DNA from: an uncultured Bacteroidales bacterium
Lineage (GTDB): Bacteria > Bacteroidota > Bacteroidia > Bacteroidales > F082
Direction: 5' to 3'
NCBI GenBank assembly: GCA_947307415.1
Contig: CAMZJA010000010.1
Coordinates: 1-64,000, forward strand
DNA length: 64,000 nucleotides
Shown here: in pieces, positions 15,824 through 24,122 of the stretch
Position numbering within the stretch: the stretch's first letter is position 1
Layout of the letters: each line of letters opens with the position of its first letter
The notes under the pieces: model-generated
Databases searched by the model: none
Told to the model about the DNA's origin: nothing
What the model saw: the letters and a program-made list of their open reading frames with translations, nothing else
Translations under genes and position numbers: made by a program

Positions 15824-15939
15824 ACTTTAGACATTAGTTTTTAGACATTAGTATTTTCCCCATAAAAAAGTAGAGACGCCACGATGTGACGTCTCCACTA
15901 AAGTCTAAGGTATAAGGTCTAAAGACTAAAGTCTAATTA
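15824..15939. repeat. Palindromic heptad array around a terminator
   Basis: Left arm units actttag, acattag, tttttag, acattag (15824-15851). Right arm units ctaaagt, ctaaggt, ataaggt, ctaaaga, ctaaagt, ctaatta (15898-15939). Outer 13-bp matches AATTAGACTTTAG / CTAAAGTCTAATT are perfect (15818-15830, 15926-15938). The hppA terminator hairpin sits between the arms. Confidence 0.8.
15862..15898 (-). terminator. Intrinsic terminator of hppA (REP-like hairpin)
   Basis: On the minus strand GTGGAGACGTCAC pairs with GTGGCGTCTCTAC around a 3-base loop, followed by a TTTTTT run. Mismatches on the plus strand become G-U pairs on the minus strand. It is the same hairpin design as at 3905-3941, with base changes compensated in both arms. 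Confidence 0.8.
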
Positions 15940-18120
15940 CAGCAGATGATGTGCCACTGTAAGACCGGCCATCACGATTGAAACCATCGACATCAACTTG
16001 ATGAGGATGTTCAATGATGGGCCTGATGTGTCTTTGAATGGGTCACCGACAGTGTCGCCGACAACTGTAGCTTTATGATTGTCAGAGCCTTTGCCGCCGA
16101 AGTTACCTTCCTCGACATATTTCTTGGCGTTATCCCAAGCACCGCCTGAGTTAGCCATAAACACTGCCAAAACGAAGCCTGTGGCGAGACCGCCAATCAA
16201 CAAACCAAGTACGCCAGGGACGCCGAGAATCAAACCTGTTGCAATCGGAACAACGATAGCGAGGATTGAAGGAACGAGCATCTCGTGCTGTGCACCCTTT
16301 GTTGAGATACCGACGCAACGCTCGTAGTCAGGTTCTGCCTTGCCTTCGAGGATACCTGCTATTGTGCTGAACTGACGACGCACTTCCTCAACCATCTTCT
16401 GTGCAGCGCGACCCACAGCGTTCATTGTCATTCCGCAGAACACGAAGGCCATCATTGCGCCGATGAACACACCGACCAACACGATCGGGTTCATCAGGTT
16501 GACGTTGTATGCGTTCATGAAGTCGACCAAGGTAGCCTTTGCCGCTTCCACACCGTTTGGAAGATTCTCACCTACACGGATGAGAGCGATCTTGATTTCC
16601 TCAACATATGATGCGAGGAGTGCGAGAGCTGTCAAAGCTGCCGAGCCGATAGCGAAGCCCTTACCTGTTGCAGCTGTGGTGTTGCCGAGAGCGTCGAGAG
16701 CGTCGGTACGTTTACGAACCTCTGGGTCGAGGCCGCTCATCTCAGCGTTACCGCCGGCGTTGTCGGCGATAGGACCGTAAGCGTCGGTTGCAAGGGTGAT
16801 ACCGAGTGTCGAGAGCATTCCGACAGCGGCGATACCGATGCCGTAAAGACCCATTGAGAGGTTAGCCGCGTTGAATTCAATATGGAATCCGTTGGCGCAG
16901 AGATATGCCAAAACGATAGCCACACCTACAGTGACGACCGGGATTGCCGTTGAAAGCATACCGAGGCCGAGACCAGAGATGATGACTGTAGCAGGACCTG
17001 TCTTTGAGCTTTCAGCGACCTTCTGTGTCGGCTTGTAGCTCTGTGAAGTATAGTATTCTGTTGATTTACCAATGATAACACCGGCAAGAAGACCAACCAC
17101 CACCGAGAATGAGATGCCGACCCAGTTTTCGATCTTGAGAGCCCAAAGGATAGCGAATGTAGCCACCGCGATAAGCACTGCCGCTGTGTTGGTGCCACGG
17201 CTCAAAGCGCCGAGAAGTTCTTTCATTCCTGCGCCTTCTTTTGTGCGAACCATGAAGATACCGATCAATGAGAGGAGGACGCCAGCCGCTGCGATGAGCA
17301 TCGGGGCGAACACGGCCTTAAGCTGCATCTCATAGCAACCAGCGCCAAATGCTGCGGCGCCGAGAGCTGCTGTAGCGAGGATTGAACCGGCGTATGACTC
17401 ATAGAGGTCAGCACCCATACCGGCGACGTCACCGACATTGTCACCAACGTTATCGGCGATAGTTGCAGGGTTACGCGGGTCGTCTTCAGGAATATTGTAT
17501 TCTGTCTTACCCACAAGGTCAGCGCCGACGTCAGCGGCTTTGGTGTAGATACCGCCACCGACACGGGCAAACAAAGCCTGTGTTGAAGCACCCATACCGA
17601 ATGTCAGCATCGTGGTTGTGATGATGACGAGGTGGTTTGCCTCAGGGATAAAATGATCAAGAACGATGAACCACAGAGAGACGTCGAGCAATGCCAAGCC
17701 CACCACGACGAGACCCATGACGGCACCAGAACGGAAAGCGACCTGCAAGCCGCTGTTCAACGAGTTACGGGCAGCGTTGGCTGTACGCGCTGAAGCATAA
17801 GTAGCGGTCTTCATTCCGAAGAAACCGGCCAAGCCCGAGAAGAAACCGCCGGTGAGGAACGCGAACCACACCCACTCATTCTGAAGTCCGAAAACAGACA
17901 TCACACCGAAAATCGCTGCCAAGACAACGAAAACGATGATGACGACTTTGTACTGCTGTTTGAGATAAGCCATAGCACCTCTTCTGACGTGCGAGGCAAT
18001 CTTCTTCATCAAATCTGTTCCCTCGTCAGCCTTCATCATGCTTTTATAGAAATAAAAAGCGAACGACAAAGCCAGTACTGACGCTGCGAGAACCAAATAA
18101 ATAATCCAATTCATACGCAA
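15937..18120 (-). CDS. hppA: Membrane-bound ion-pumping pyrophosphatase
   Basis: A 727-residue polytopic enzyme (about 16 membrane spans) that couples hydrolysis of pyrophosphate to pumping Na+ and/or H+ out of the cytoplasm. The substrate site is seen in DVGADLVGKTE (D198-E207) and the metal-binding DNVGDNVGDVAG (223-234). GNTTAATGKG has Ala where K+-independent enzymes have Lys, so this is the K+-dependent type. GADLYESYAGS puts Glu241 at the position typical of Na+-pumping members. The start at 18120 begins with a strongly hydrophobic helix. It has its own terminator and stands alone as a single-gene unit. Confidence 0.94.
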   Translation of the reverse strand: MRMNWIIYLVLAASVLALSFAFYFYKSMMKADEGTDLMKKIASHVRRGAMAYLKQQYKVVIIVFVVLAAIFGVMSVFGLQNEWVWFAFLTGGFFSGLAGFFGMKTATYASARTANAARNSLNSGLQVAFRSGAVMGLVVVGLALLDVSLWFIVLDHFIPEANHLVIITTTMLTFGMGASTQALFARVGGGIYTKAADVGADLVGKTEYNIPEDDPRNPATIADNVGDNVGDVAGMGADLYESYAGSILATAALGAAAFGAGCYEMQLKAVFAPMLIAAAGVLLSLIGIFMVRTKEGAGMKELLGALSRGTNTAAVLIAVATFAILWALKIENWVGISFSVVVGLLAGVIIGKSTEYYTSQSYKPTQKVAESSKTGPATVIISGLGLGMLSTAIPVVTVGVAIVLAYLCANGFHIEFNAANLSMGLYGIGIAAVGMLSTLGITLATDAYGPIADNAGGNAEMSGLDPEVRKRTDALDALGNTTAATGKGFAIGSAALTALALLASYVEEIKIALIRVGENLPNGVEAAKATLVDFMNAYNVNLMNPIVLVGVFIGAMMAFVFCGMTMNAVGRAAQKMVEEVRRQFSTIAGILEGKAEPDYERCVGISTKGAQHEMLVPSILAIVVPIATGLILGVPGVLGLLIGGLATGFVLAVFMANSGGAWDNAKKYVEEGNFGGKGSDNHKATVVGDTVGDPFKDTSGPSLNILIKLMSMVSIVMAGLTVAHHLL

Positions 18121-18234
18121 AAAAATTTAGTAGTTTTCAATTTGCAAAGTTCCGAATAATATTTTTTTTATCAAAGAAAAAAATTTAATTTTATTAAAAA
18201 ATATTTTTAGCGTTGCCTGTCAAATATTTTTTCG

Positions 18235-18242
18235 TATTTTTG
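18235..18242 (+). promoter_or_regulatory. -7 promoter box directly before the bifunctional nuclease gene
   Basis: TATTTTTG ends 4 bases before the ATG at 18247, so transcription probably begins at or within a base or two of the start codon (leaderless message). Confidence 0.55.
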
Positions 18243-18246
18243 TAGA

Positions 18247-18813
18247 ATGAATAAAATTGTGCTTGAGGTAATCGGATTGACGTTTTCGCAGTCGCAAAAC
18301 GGTGCATACGCCCTTCTTTTGAGCGAAAAAGGCTCAAAGATAAAGCTTCCTATCATCATCGGAAGCGCTGAGGCTCAATCAATTGCGCTCGCCGCCGAGA
18401 ACCACCGAGGCCGTCGCCCCCTCACCCACGACCTGTTCAAAAACTTCGCCGACACATACCTTATTAATATTAGAGAAGTGATAATCGACCGTTTCAAAGA
18501 CGGCGTTTTCTACTCTCAGCTGATATGTGAGAAAGACGGCGAGACGACTGTTATCGACGCGCGGGCATCTGATGCGGTGGCTCTGGCGCTACGTTTCAAG
18601 TGCCCGATCTACACCAACCCGCTGGTGATAGCCGACGCCGGCATCTTCATCGACGACACCGATATCGTGGAAGCTAATGATGAGAAGAAAGAAGGCGAAG
18701 TGACGCTCGAGCAGCTTCAGGAGCAGCTCAACGAAGCCGTGGAAAACGAAGATTTCGAGCGAGCCGCGATTTTAAGGGATTCAATCAATGCTTTCCCGTC
18801 TAATAAATTTTGA
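18247..18813 (+). CDS. Bifunctional nuclease family protein with UVR domain
   Basis: A 188-residue protein. Residues about 1-130 are the BFN (DUF151) domain (TFSQSQNGAYALLLSEKG, then LPIIIGSAEAQSIALAAE and DARASDAVALALRFKCPIY). Residues about 150-185 hold a UVR motif (LEQLQEQLNEAVENEDFERA), a protein-protein contact element of UvrB/ClpC-type proteins. The family has RNase/DNase activity in plants and is linked to stress in bacteria; activity here is inferred. The next gene, a nucleoside permease, follows after 24 bases. Confidence 0.88.
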   Translation: MNKIVLEVIGLTFSQSQNGAYALLLSEKGSKIKLPIIIGSAEAQSIALAAENHRGRRPLTHDLFKNFADTYLINIREVIIDRFKDGVFYSQLICEKDGETTVIDARASDAVALALRFKCPIYTNPLVIADAGIFIDDTDIVEANDEKKEGEVTLEQLQEQLNEAVENEDFERAAILRDSINAFPSNKF

Positions 18814-18837
18814 ATCATTAAATCTTAAATAAAAAAT

Positions 18838-20115
18838 ATGAAAGGTATCAAGTTTCGTTTAATCGTGATGAACTTCCTGCAGTTTGCAGTGTGGGGAGCT
18901 TATCTGACATGCATGGGAACCTATCTCGCCAGCCATGGATTGGCTTCCAACATCGGTATTTTCTACTCAATTCAGGGCATAGTATCCATTTTTATGCCGG
19001 CTTTGGTGGGTATCATCGCCGACAGATGGATTCCGGCTCAGAAATGTCTCGGCTTATGCCATCTCATCTCCGGAGCGGCAATGATCGCAGCGGCTTATTA
19101 CGGCCTCAGCGCAGGCGACAACGTGCAGTTCGGACCGCTGTTTACTATGTATTCAATAGCGGTGGCATTCTATATGCCTACGCTCGCCATCTCCAATGCA
19201 GTGGCTTACAACGCGTTAGACAAGGCGGGACTTGACACCGTGAAAGCCTTCCCTCCTATCCGTGTTTTCGGCACAATCGGTTTCATCTGCACTATGTGGA
19301 TTGTCGACCTCCTCGGATTTCAGCCGACAGCGGCACAGTTCGCGGTAAGCGGCGGCATCGGAATAGTGTTAGGCTTATATTCATTCACATTGCCGGCATG
19401 TCCGCTCAACAAAGCCGACAACGCCTCGTTCGTCGACAAGCTCGGTCTGCGCGCTTTCGCTTTGTTCAAAGACAAAAGAATGGCATTTTTCTTCATTTTC
19501 TCTATGCTTTTAGGCGTTTCGCTGCAGATTACCAACGGCTTTGCCAACCCTTACATCACTAGTTTCGGAGCCATAGAGAGATATGCAGGCACCTTTGGCG
19601 TGAACCATGCCAACATGCTCATTTCGCTTTCGCAGATCTCTGAGACACTGTGCATACTGCTGATTCCGTTCTTCTTACGCCGTTTCGGCATCAAGAAGGT
19701 GATGCTCATCGCCATGTTCGCGTGGGTGCTTCGTTTCGGATTCTTCGGATTGGGCAACCCAGGCGGCGGCGTGTGGCTCTTCGTGCTCTCATGCATCGTC
19801 TACGGCGTGGCTTTCGACTTCTTCAACATCAGCGGGTCGCTGTTTGTCGACAAGGAGACCGACCAAGGCATTCGCTCATCGGCACAAGGTCTGTTCTTCC
19901 TGATGACCAACGGCATCGGCGCCACCATAGGAACCTTGAGCGCGCAAGCTATTGTAAATCACTTCGTTTACACTCCACAAGCAGCAGGCGCCACACCAGA
20001 GATGGTGGCAACAGGATGGCAAGGCGCATGGTTTGTGTTTGCGGCATACGCTCTCGTCGTAGCGGTAGTGTTCGCTATCGTTTTCAAGTATAAACACGAC
20101 CCATCGAAAATGTAA
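18838..20115 (+). CDS. MFS nucleoside permease (NupG/XapB-like)
   Basis: A 425-residue major facilitator with 12 likely spans. The start [20 protein letters not shown], with the following [11 protein letters not shown], and the [20 protein letters not shown] segment are typical of the nucleoside:H+ symporter family. It would bring nucleosides across the cytoplasmic membrane. It is 2 bases upstream of thyA, so nucleoside uptake is grouped with thymidylate synthesis. Confidence 0.88.
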   Translation: MKGIKFRLIVMNFLQFAVWGAYLTCMGTYLASHGLASNIGIFYSIQGIVSIFMPALVGIIADRWIPAQKCLGLCHLISGAAMIAAAYYGLSAGDNVQFGPLFTMYSIAVAFYMPTLAISNAVAYNALDKAGLDTVKAFPPIRVFGTIGFICTMWIVDLLGFQPTAAQFAVSGGIGIVLGLYSFTLPACPLNKADNASFVDKLGLRAFALFKDKRMAFFFIFSMLLGVSLQITNGFANPYITSFGAIERYAGTFGVNHANMLISLSQISETLCILLIPFFLRRFGIKKVMLIAMFAWVLRFGFFGLGNPGGGVWLFVLSCIVYGVAFDFFNISGSLFVDKETDQGIRSSAQGLFFLMTNGIGATIGTLSAQAIVNHFVYTPQAAGATPEMVATGWQGAWFVFAAYALVVAVVFAIVFKYKHDPSKM

Positions 20116-20117
20116 AT

Positions 20118-20945
20118 ATGAAGCAATATCTCGATTTACTTCAACGGATTCTTGACGAAGGCGTTCAGAAAGGCGACCGCACCGGCACCGGAACCATCAG
20201 CATTTTCGGGCATCAGATGAGGTTTAACCTCTCTGAGGGCTTTCCTCTCGTGACCACGAAAAAGGTTCACCTGAAGTCGATTATCTACGAGCTACTGTGG
20301 CTCATCGCCGGCGACACCAACATCAAGTATCTGCACGACCATAAAGTCACGATTTGGGATGAGTGGGCTAACGCCGACGGCGACCTCGGTCCTGTCTATG
20401 GTGCACAGTGGCGCAACTGGAACAACGAGGGTATCGACCAGATTCAGCAGGTTGTCGACAGCATCAAAAACAACCCGAACAGCCGCCGTCACATCGTGAC
20501 GGCGTGGAACCCTAGTGTGCTGCCCGACGAACACGAGAAAGACTTCGCAAAGAACGTCGCCGCCGGAAAGGCGGCGCTGCCTCCGTGTCACGCCTTCTTC
20601 CAGTTTTACGTGGCCGACGGCAAGCTGTCATGCCAGCTATACCAACGCTCAGCGGATGTGTTTCTCGGAGTGCCGTTCAACATAGCGTCGTATTCACTGC
20701 TCACCATGATGATGGCACAGGTGTGCGGCCTCGAGCCTGGCGACTTCGTGCACACCTTCGGCGACGTGCACATCTACAACAACCACATCGAACAAGTGAA
20801 GCTGCAGCTCTCACGCGAACCGCGCCCGCTTCCTACGATGAAGTTGAATCCTGATGTCAAGAGTCTGTTTGACTTCAAATACGAAGATTTCACTTTAGAA
20901 AATTATAACCCCTACGACGCGATAAAAGCACCGGTATCTGTGTAA
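20118..20945 (+). CDS. thyA: Thymidylate synthase
   Basis: A 275-residue enzyme methylating dUMP to dTMP with methylene-tetrahydrofolate. Cys157 in [11 protein letters not shown] is the catalytic nucleophile; [10 protein letters not shown] carries the phosphate-binding Arg pair; [17 protein letters not shown] binds nucleotide. It is about 11 residues longer than the E. coli enzyme because of an inserted stretch (about 138-153) before the active-site loop. Its stop overlaps the folA start (TAATG), so the two are coupled, giving regeneration of tetrahydrofolate next to its consumption. Confidence 0.97.
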   Translation: MKQYLDLLQRILDEGVQKGDRTGTGTISIFGHQMRFNLSEGFPLVTTKKVHLKSIIYELLWLIAGDTNIKYLHDHKVTIWDEWANADGDLGPVYGAQWRNWNNEGIDQIQQVVDSIKNNPNSRRHIVTAWNPSVLPDEHEKDFAKNVAAGKAALPPCHAFFQFYVADGKLSCQLYQRSADVFLGVPFNIASYSLLTMMMAQVCGLEPGDFVHTFGDVHIYNNHIEQVKLQLSREPRPLPTMKLNPDVKSLFDFKYEDFTLENYNPYDAIKAPVSV

Positions 20946-21445
20946 TGAAAACAAGAATCTCGATAATAGTCGCGATGGCAAAGAACCGCGCCATCGGAAA
21001 AGACGGCGACTTGATTTGGCATCTGTCGAACGACCTGAAACACTTCAAAGAAGTGACATCAGGGCACACAGTGATAATGGGTTACAACACATACGCCTCG
21101 CTGCCTGGCAGAAAAGCATTGCCAAAACGCCGTAACATCATCATTTCCAGTCGTTTAACCGAGGTACCGGAAGGCTTCGAACTGGCAAAATCGATCTTGG
21201 ATGCCATGAAAATGGTTTACAACGAGGAGGAGGTCTTCATAATCGGCGGCGGCATGATTTACGAGCAGTTCCTGCCGATGACCGACAATCTTTATCTTAC
21301 AGTCATCGACAAGGATTTTGAAGCCGACACCTTCTTTCCCATCATCAACTTCAACGACTGGGATCTAGTCGACCTCAAAGTCATCGACGACGACCCGCAG
21401 ATTGATTGCAGTTACAAATTCGAAACTTGGGAACGCAAGAAATAA
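20945..21445 (+). CDS. folA: Dihydrofolate reductase
   Basis: A 166-residue NADPH-dependent enzyme. ISIIVAMAKNRAIGKDGDLIW opens with the usual IAA-N-IG-...-W start, followed by HLSNDLKHFK with the substrate-binding acidic residue (Asp30). VIMGYNTYASLPGRKALPKR is the NADPH-binding part and VFIIGGGMIYEQFLP the GG motif. It is the last gene of the BFN/permease/thyA/folA run and ends in a shared bidirectional terminator. Confidence 0.96.
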   Translation: MKTRISIIVAMAKNRAIGKDGDLIWHLSNDLKHFKEVTSGHTVIMGYNTYASLPGRKALPKRRNIIISSRLTEVPEGFELAKSILDAMKMVYNEEEVFIIGGGMIYEQFLPMTDNLYLTVIDKDFEADTFFPIINFNDWDLVDLKVIDDDPQIDCSYKFETWERKK

Positions 21446-21477
21446 AAAAAGCGGGATTTTAATCCCGCTTTTTTTAT
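21444..21477. terminator. Bidirectional terminator between folA and a C10 peptidase
   Basis: AAAAAGCGGGATT and AATCCCGCTTTTT form a perfect stem with A-runs and T-runs on both sides, usable from either direction. The last bases coincide with the stop codon of the convergent peptidase gene at 21474. Confidence 0.9.
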
Positions 21478-24038
21478 TTAATTATCGAAATCTTTCGCGT
21501 CACCGCATCGCCATCAGCGACCACCTTGACGAGATAGATTCCCGAATCAAAACCATCAGTATTTATTGGAATCTCCGACGAATCAACCTGCTTTTCATAG
21601 ACTTTTTGTCCGATAGAGCTGTAAATCACCACCCTGGTGGCGTTTTCAGCCTTGATCGTCAGCAAATCCTTAGCAGGATTAGGATAAATCTCGACATTTT
21701 GAGTCAGATTCTCATCAACAACTAAATGCTCAGGATCGTAGAAGACCTTCACGAAATACTCGTTGCCATACAACGCCTTTGCCGGGATTGAATAGCAATC
21801 GATGTCCTGATAATAAGCCATCACCTTGTAATAATACCATTTGCCGGATTCCATAGGCTTATTGTCTTTGTATTCGTACTTGTTATGTGCAATAATCTTC
21901 GCAAGGCTATAATCTCCGTCTTCAGTTTTTCTGTAGACGAAAAATCCACTGAGGTTTTCTTCATTCTCAGGAGCTTCCCATGTGATGACAGGTTTTCCGT
22001 TGTCTTGCCTGTAATACCAGATGTTTCTTGCCGGGTTGCAAGCGTCGCCCACGCTGACGCAGACCATAGCCGACAGCTCCGACTCACCGTTTTCGCAAAG
22101 ACGGCTCACGTTGTAACAATGTCCGAGTTCGTCGGTGTCTTGGTCGACAAACGACTGATTATCTTCAGAAAACATCTTATAGATAACATCGTCGCGATAG
22201 ATGCAGAAAGCGTATGCGCCATCGAGAACGCCGTTCCATTCGAGTACGACATCGGTTCCTTGTTCGGTGCCGGTCAGATTTGACGGTGAGTCGCATGTTC
22301 CTGTGTTTCCACAGCCGTTGTTTGTCGTGAAAAACACGCCTGCAGCGAGCTCGGCCGACGAGCCAGAGAACGAGAAAACGCTCACGTTTTGTGAATTGTA
22401 GATGTTGAACGACAGGTTGTCGATGGTGTCGTTTGACGGCACCCAGCAGAACGCCAGACGTCCCACTGGCAGATCGGCATGAACAGCCTGCGGAGCCGAC
22501 GATGTCAAGGTAAACTGCTCAACCTCGGTGTTTGCCATATTGTAAACCGCTATGTGATTACCTTTCCAACCGTTATAATTTGTCGTTGTCATCGCGACTT
22601 TCCAGTCGCACGCCGGTCCGAAGGCGACATTTCTCAGCAAATCCTGTTTGCCGTTGCGTCCGTTGCTGACAGCGAACACCTTATATTCATAGCTGTCATA
22701 ATATGGCACCACGTCGGTGAAAGTCATCTGCTGTCCGGCGACAATGCCTTCTGTTATCTCATGGCACACCTTGCTGTTACGCATAATCACGATTTTCTCG
22801 ATGTCGGTCAGTGCGCTGCCGTCGAGATATGTCGTCGGGTTGGTCCAGCTCACCGTCGCCTCAAACGACACGTCGGAAAGCGGTGTCACGGTGAGGTTTG
22901 TCGGGGCGCTTGGCGTGGCGTCGTAGACCACCTGCGGCACGAAGTTAAACATAGCGTCGGCAGGATTTGTGTACGGCGCGTCGTCGATGAGATACCATCC
23001 GTCGGAGCTGCCGCCCCAGCCAAGGTTGAAATGGAACATGTCGGCATCATCATAGCCGTCGCAGATGAAAGCGTGACATCCGTCGTCACAGCCACCGTAA
23101 TACATCGGCCATCCCATGTCGAACTGCTCGCGCACCATGCTCTTCCACGTCTCTGTCTCGAAGTCATCGCGACGATATTGCACACAAGCGTCGCTGAAGC
23201 TGAAATAGGTGTGTATGGCACCAGGGATAGGACCTGAAGCGCCACCGCTGCCATCGGGACCGTAGCCCATGTCGATAGTGACACCGCAGTGGAAGCTGAT
23301 GGTCGCCACTGCCTCGATCTCCTCAATCGGCGATGAGCTGTTGAGCTTGTTAGCCATATGATCCCAGTCGTAATAGGTGTTCTCAAAGTCAGCGCAGATC
23401 TGTCCATAGTCGGGATGATAGTAGCAATGGCTGCCGTTGCCGTGCACCGGATATTTCCAGAACGTCACGAGCTGCGCCATCGACGTCGCGAGACAGCCCA
23501 CATAGGTGTGGCCTCCCGAGCCGTTAGGGTCGGCCGGACAGAAATAATTATACGGATAGCTCTGATCCCAGGTGGTCTCAACAAGGTATTCTCTGGCTTT
23601 GCCGCCGTTTCTTGAGACGAGACGACCAGTTTTTTCGAGCATGCTCCAGTCCGCGGCGACGTTAGGAGCCGCGGCATTCGTCACCTTATTAATACTCCTG
23701 CTAATCGTGATGCTTTCAAGATAATCCTGAAGCGCCGGAGGCACGTTATCGACATCAAACTTGCCGTTTTCCGAATAGCCTATGACAGGACGATAGTAGT
23801 CATCGGCAGAGATGATGACAAAACCGGCATTCCCCACATTGAACACATAGAAACAAGCTTCATTTCTGCCGGTGTAGGCAGTGTGTGCTAAAGCGATGTC
23901 GTTACCCCTGTTCCGCATCTCGAACTGAGCGTTCACAAACTTCTGTCCGAGCGACTGGGCTTTATTAACATCCACCGGATTAGCTATCAAAGCATTGAAT
24001 GCAAATAAAGCGATGATTATCAATAAGATTCTTTTCAT
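21474..24038 (-). CDS. Secreted C10 family cysteine peptidase with T9SS tail (copy 3)
   Basis: An 854-residue streptopain-like (C10) protein. Signal peptide about 1-19 (ILLIIIALFAFNALIAN) and a propeptide (VDVNKAQSLGQKFVNAQF) precede the catalytic part. Cys182 (VGCLATSMAQ) and His322 (CHAFICDGYD) are the catalytic pair. Beyond residue 370 follow two or three fibronectin-type or Ig-like beta domains. The last about 75 residues (EIYPNPAKDLLTIKAENA..., ending in a VKVVADG...KISIIK strand) are a Por secretion-system sorting domain. So it is predicted to be exported by Sec and T9SS to the cell surface. It is the most downstream of three tandem paralogues. Confidence 0.92.
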   Translation of the reverse strand: MKRILLIIIALFAFNALIANPVDVNKAQSLGQKFVNAQFEMRNRGNDIALAHTAYTGRNEACFYVFNVGNAGFVIISADDYYRPVIGYSENGKFDVDNVPPALQDYLESITISRSINKVTNAAAPNVAADWSMLEKTGRLVSRNGGKAREYLVETTWDQSYPYNYFCPADPNGSGGHTYVGCLATSMAQLVTFWKYPVHGNGSHCYYHPDYGQICADFENTYYDWDHMANKLNSSSPIEEIEAVATISFHCGVTIDMGYGPDGSGGASGPIPGAIHTYFSFSDACVQYRRDDFETETWKSMVREQFDMGWPMYYGGCDDGCHAFICDGYDDADMFHFNLGWGGSSDGWYLIDDAPYTNPADAMFNFVPQVVYDATPSAPTNLTVTPLSDVSFEATVSWTNPTTYLDGSALTDIEKIVIMRNSKVCHEITEGIVAGQQMTFTDVVPYYDSYEYKVFAVSNGRNGKQDLLRNVAFGPACDWKVAMTTTNYNGWKGNHIAVYNMANTEVEQFTLTSSAPQAVHADLPVGRLAFCWVPSNDTIDNLSFNIYNSQNVSVFSFSGSSAELAAGVFFTTNNGCGNTGTCDSPSNLTGTEQGTDVVLEWNGVLDGAYAFCIYRDDVIYKMFSEDNQSFVDQDTDELGHCYNVSRLCENGESELSAMVCVSVGDACNPARNIWYYRQDNGKPVITWEAPENEENLSGFFVYRKTEDGDYSLAKIIAHNKYEYKDNKPMESGKWYYYKVMAYYQDIDCYSIPAKALYGNEYFVKVFYDPEHLVVDENLTQNVEIYPNPAKDLLTIKAENATRVVIYSSIGQKVYEKQVDSSEIPINTDGFDSGIYLVKVVADGDAVTRKISIIK

Positions 24039-24053
24039 GGTTAATATTTTAAA

Positions 24054-24097
24054 TCAAAAGAGCGCTTAGCATCTCTTATCGTTGCTTCGCGCTCTTT
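24054..24097 (-). terminator. Hairpin between C10 peptidase genes
   Basis: AAAGAGCGC (24057-24065) pairs perfectly with GCGCTCTTT (24089-24097) over 9 bp. On the minus strand it follows gene copy 2's stop by 25 bases and its 3' arm ends in T-rich sequence, so it probably ends or attenuates transcription before copy 3. Confidence 0.55.
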
Positions 24098-24122
24098 AAA
24101 CTTTAAACTCTAAACGTTAAAC
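24095..24122. repeat. Short heptad array, NTTAAAC type
   Basis: Four units in register, tttaaac, tttaaac, tctaaac, gttaaac, between the terminator hairpin and the stop codon of the middle C10 gene. It has one arm only. Confidence 0.6.

Noticed and set aside
22479-23237. Long antisense open frame of 252 codons inside a C10 peptidase gene
   Set aside because: It lies wholly opposite a gene with clear catalytic motifs and has no promoter, homology or signal; it is a complement artefact. Similar antisense frames at 41733-42560 and 13086-13775 were rejected for the same reason.
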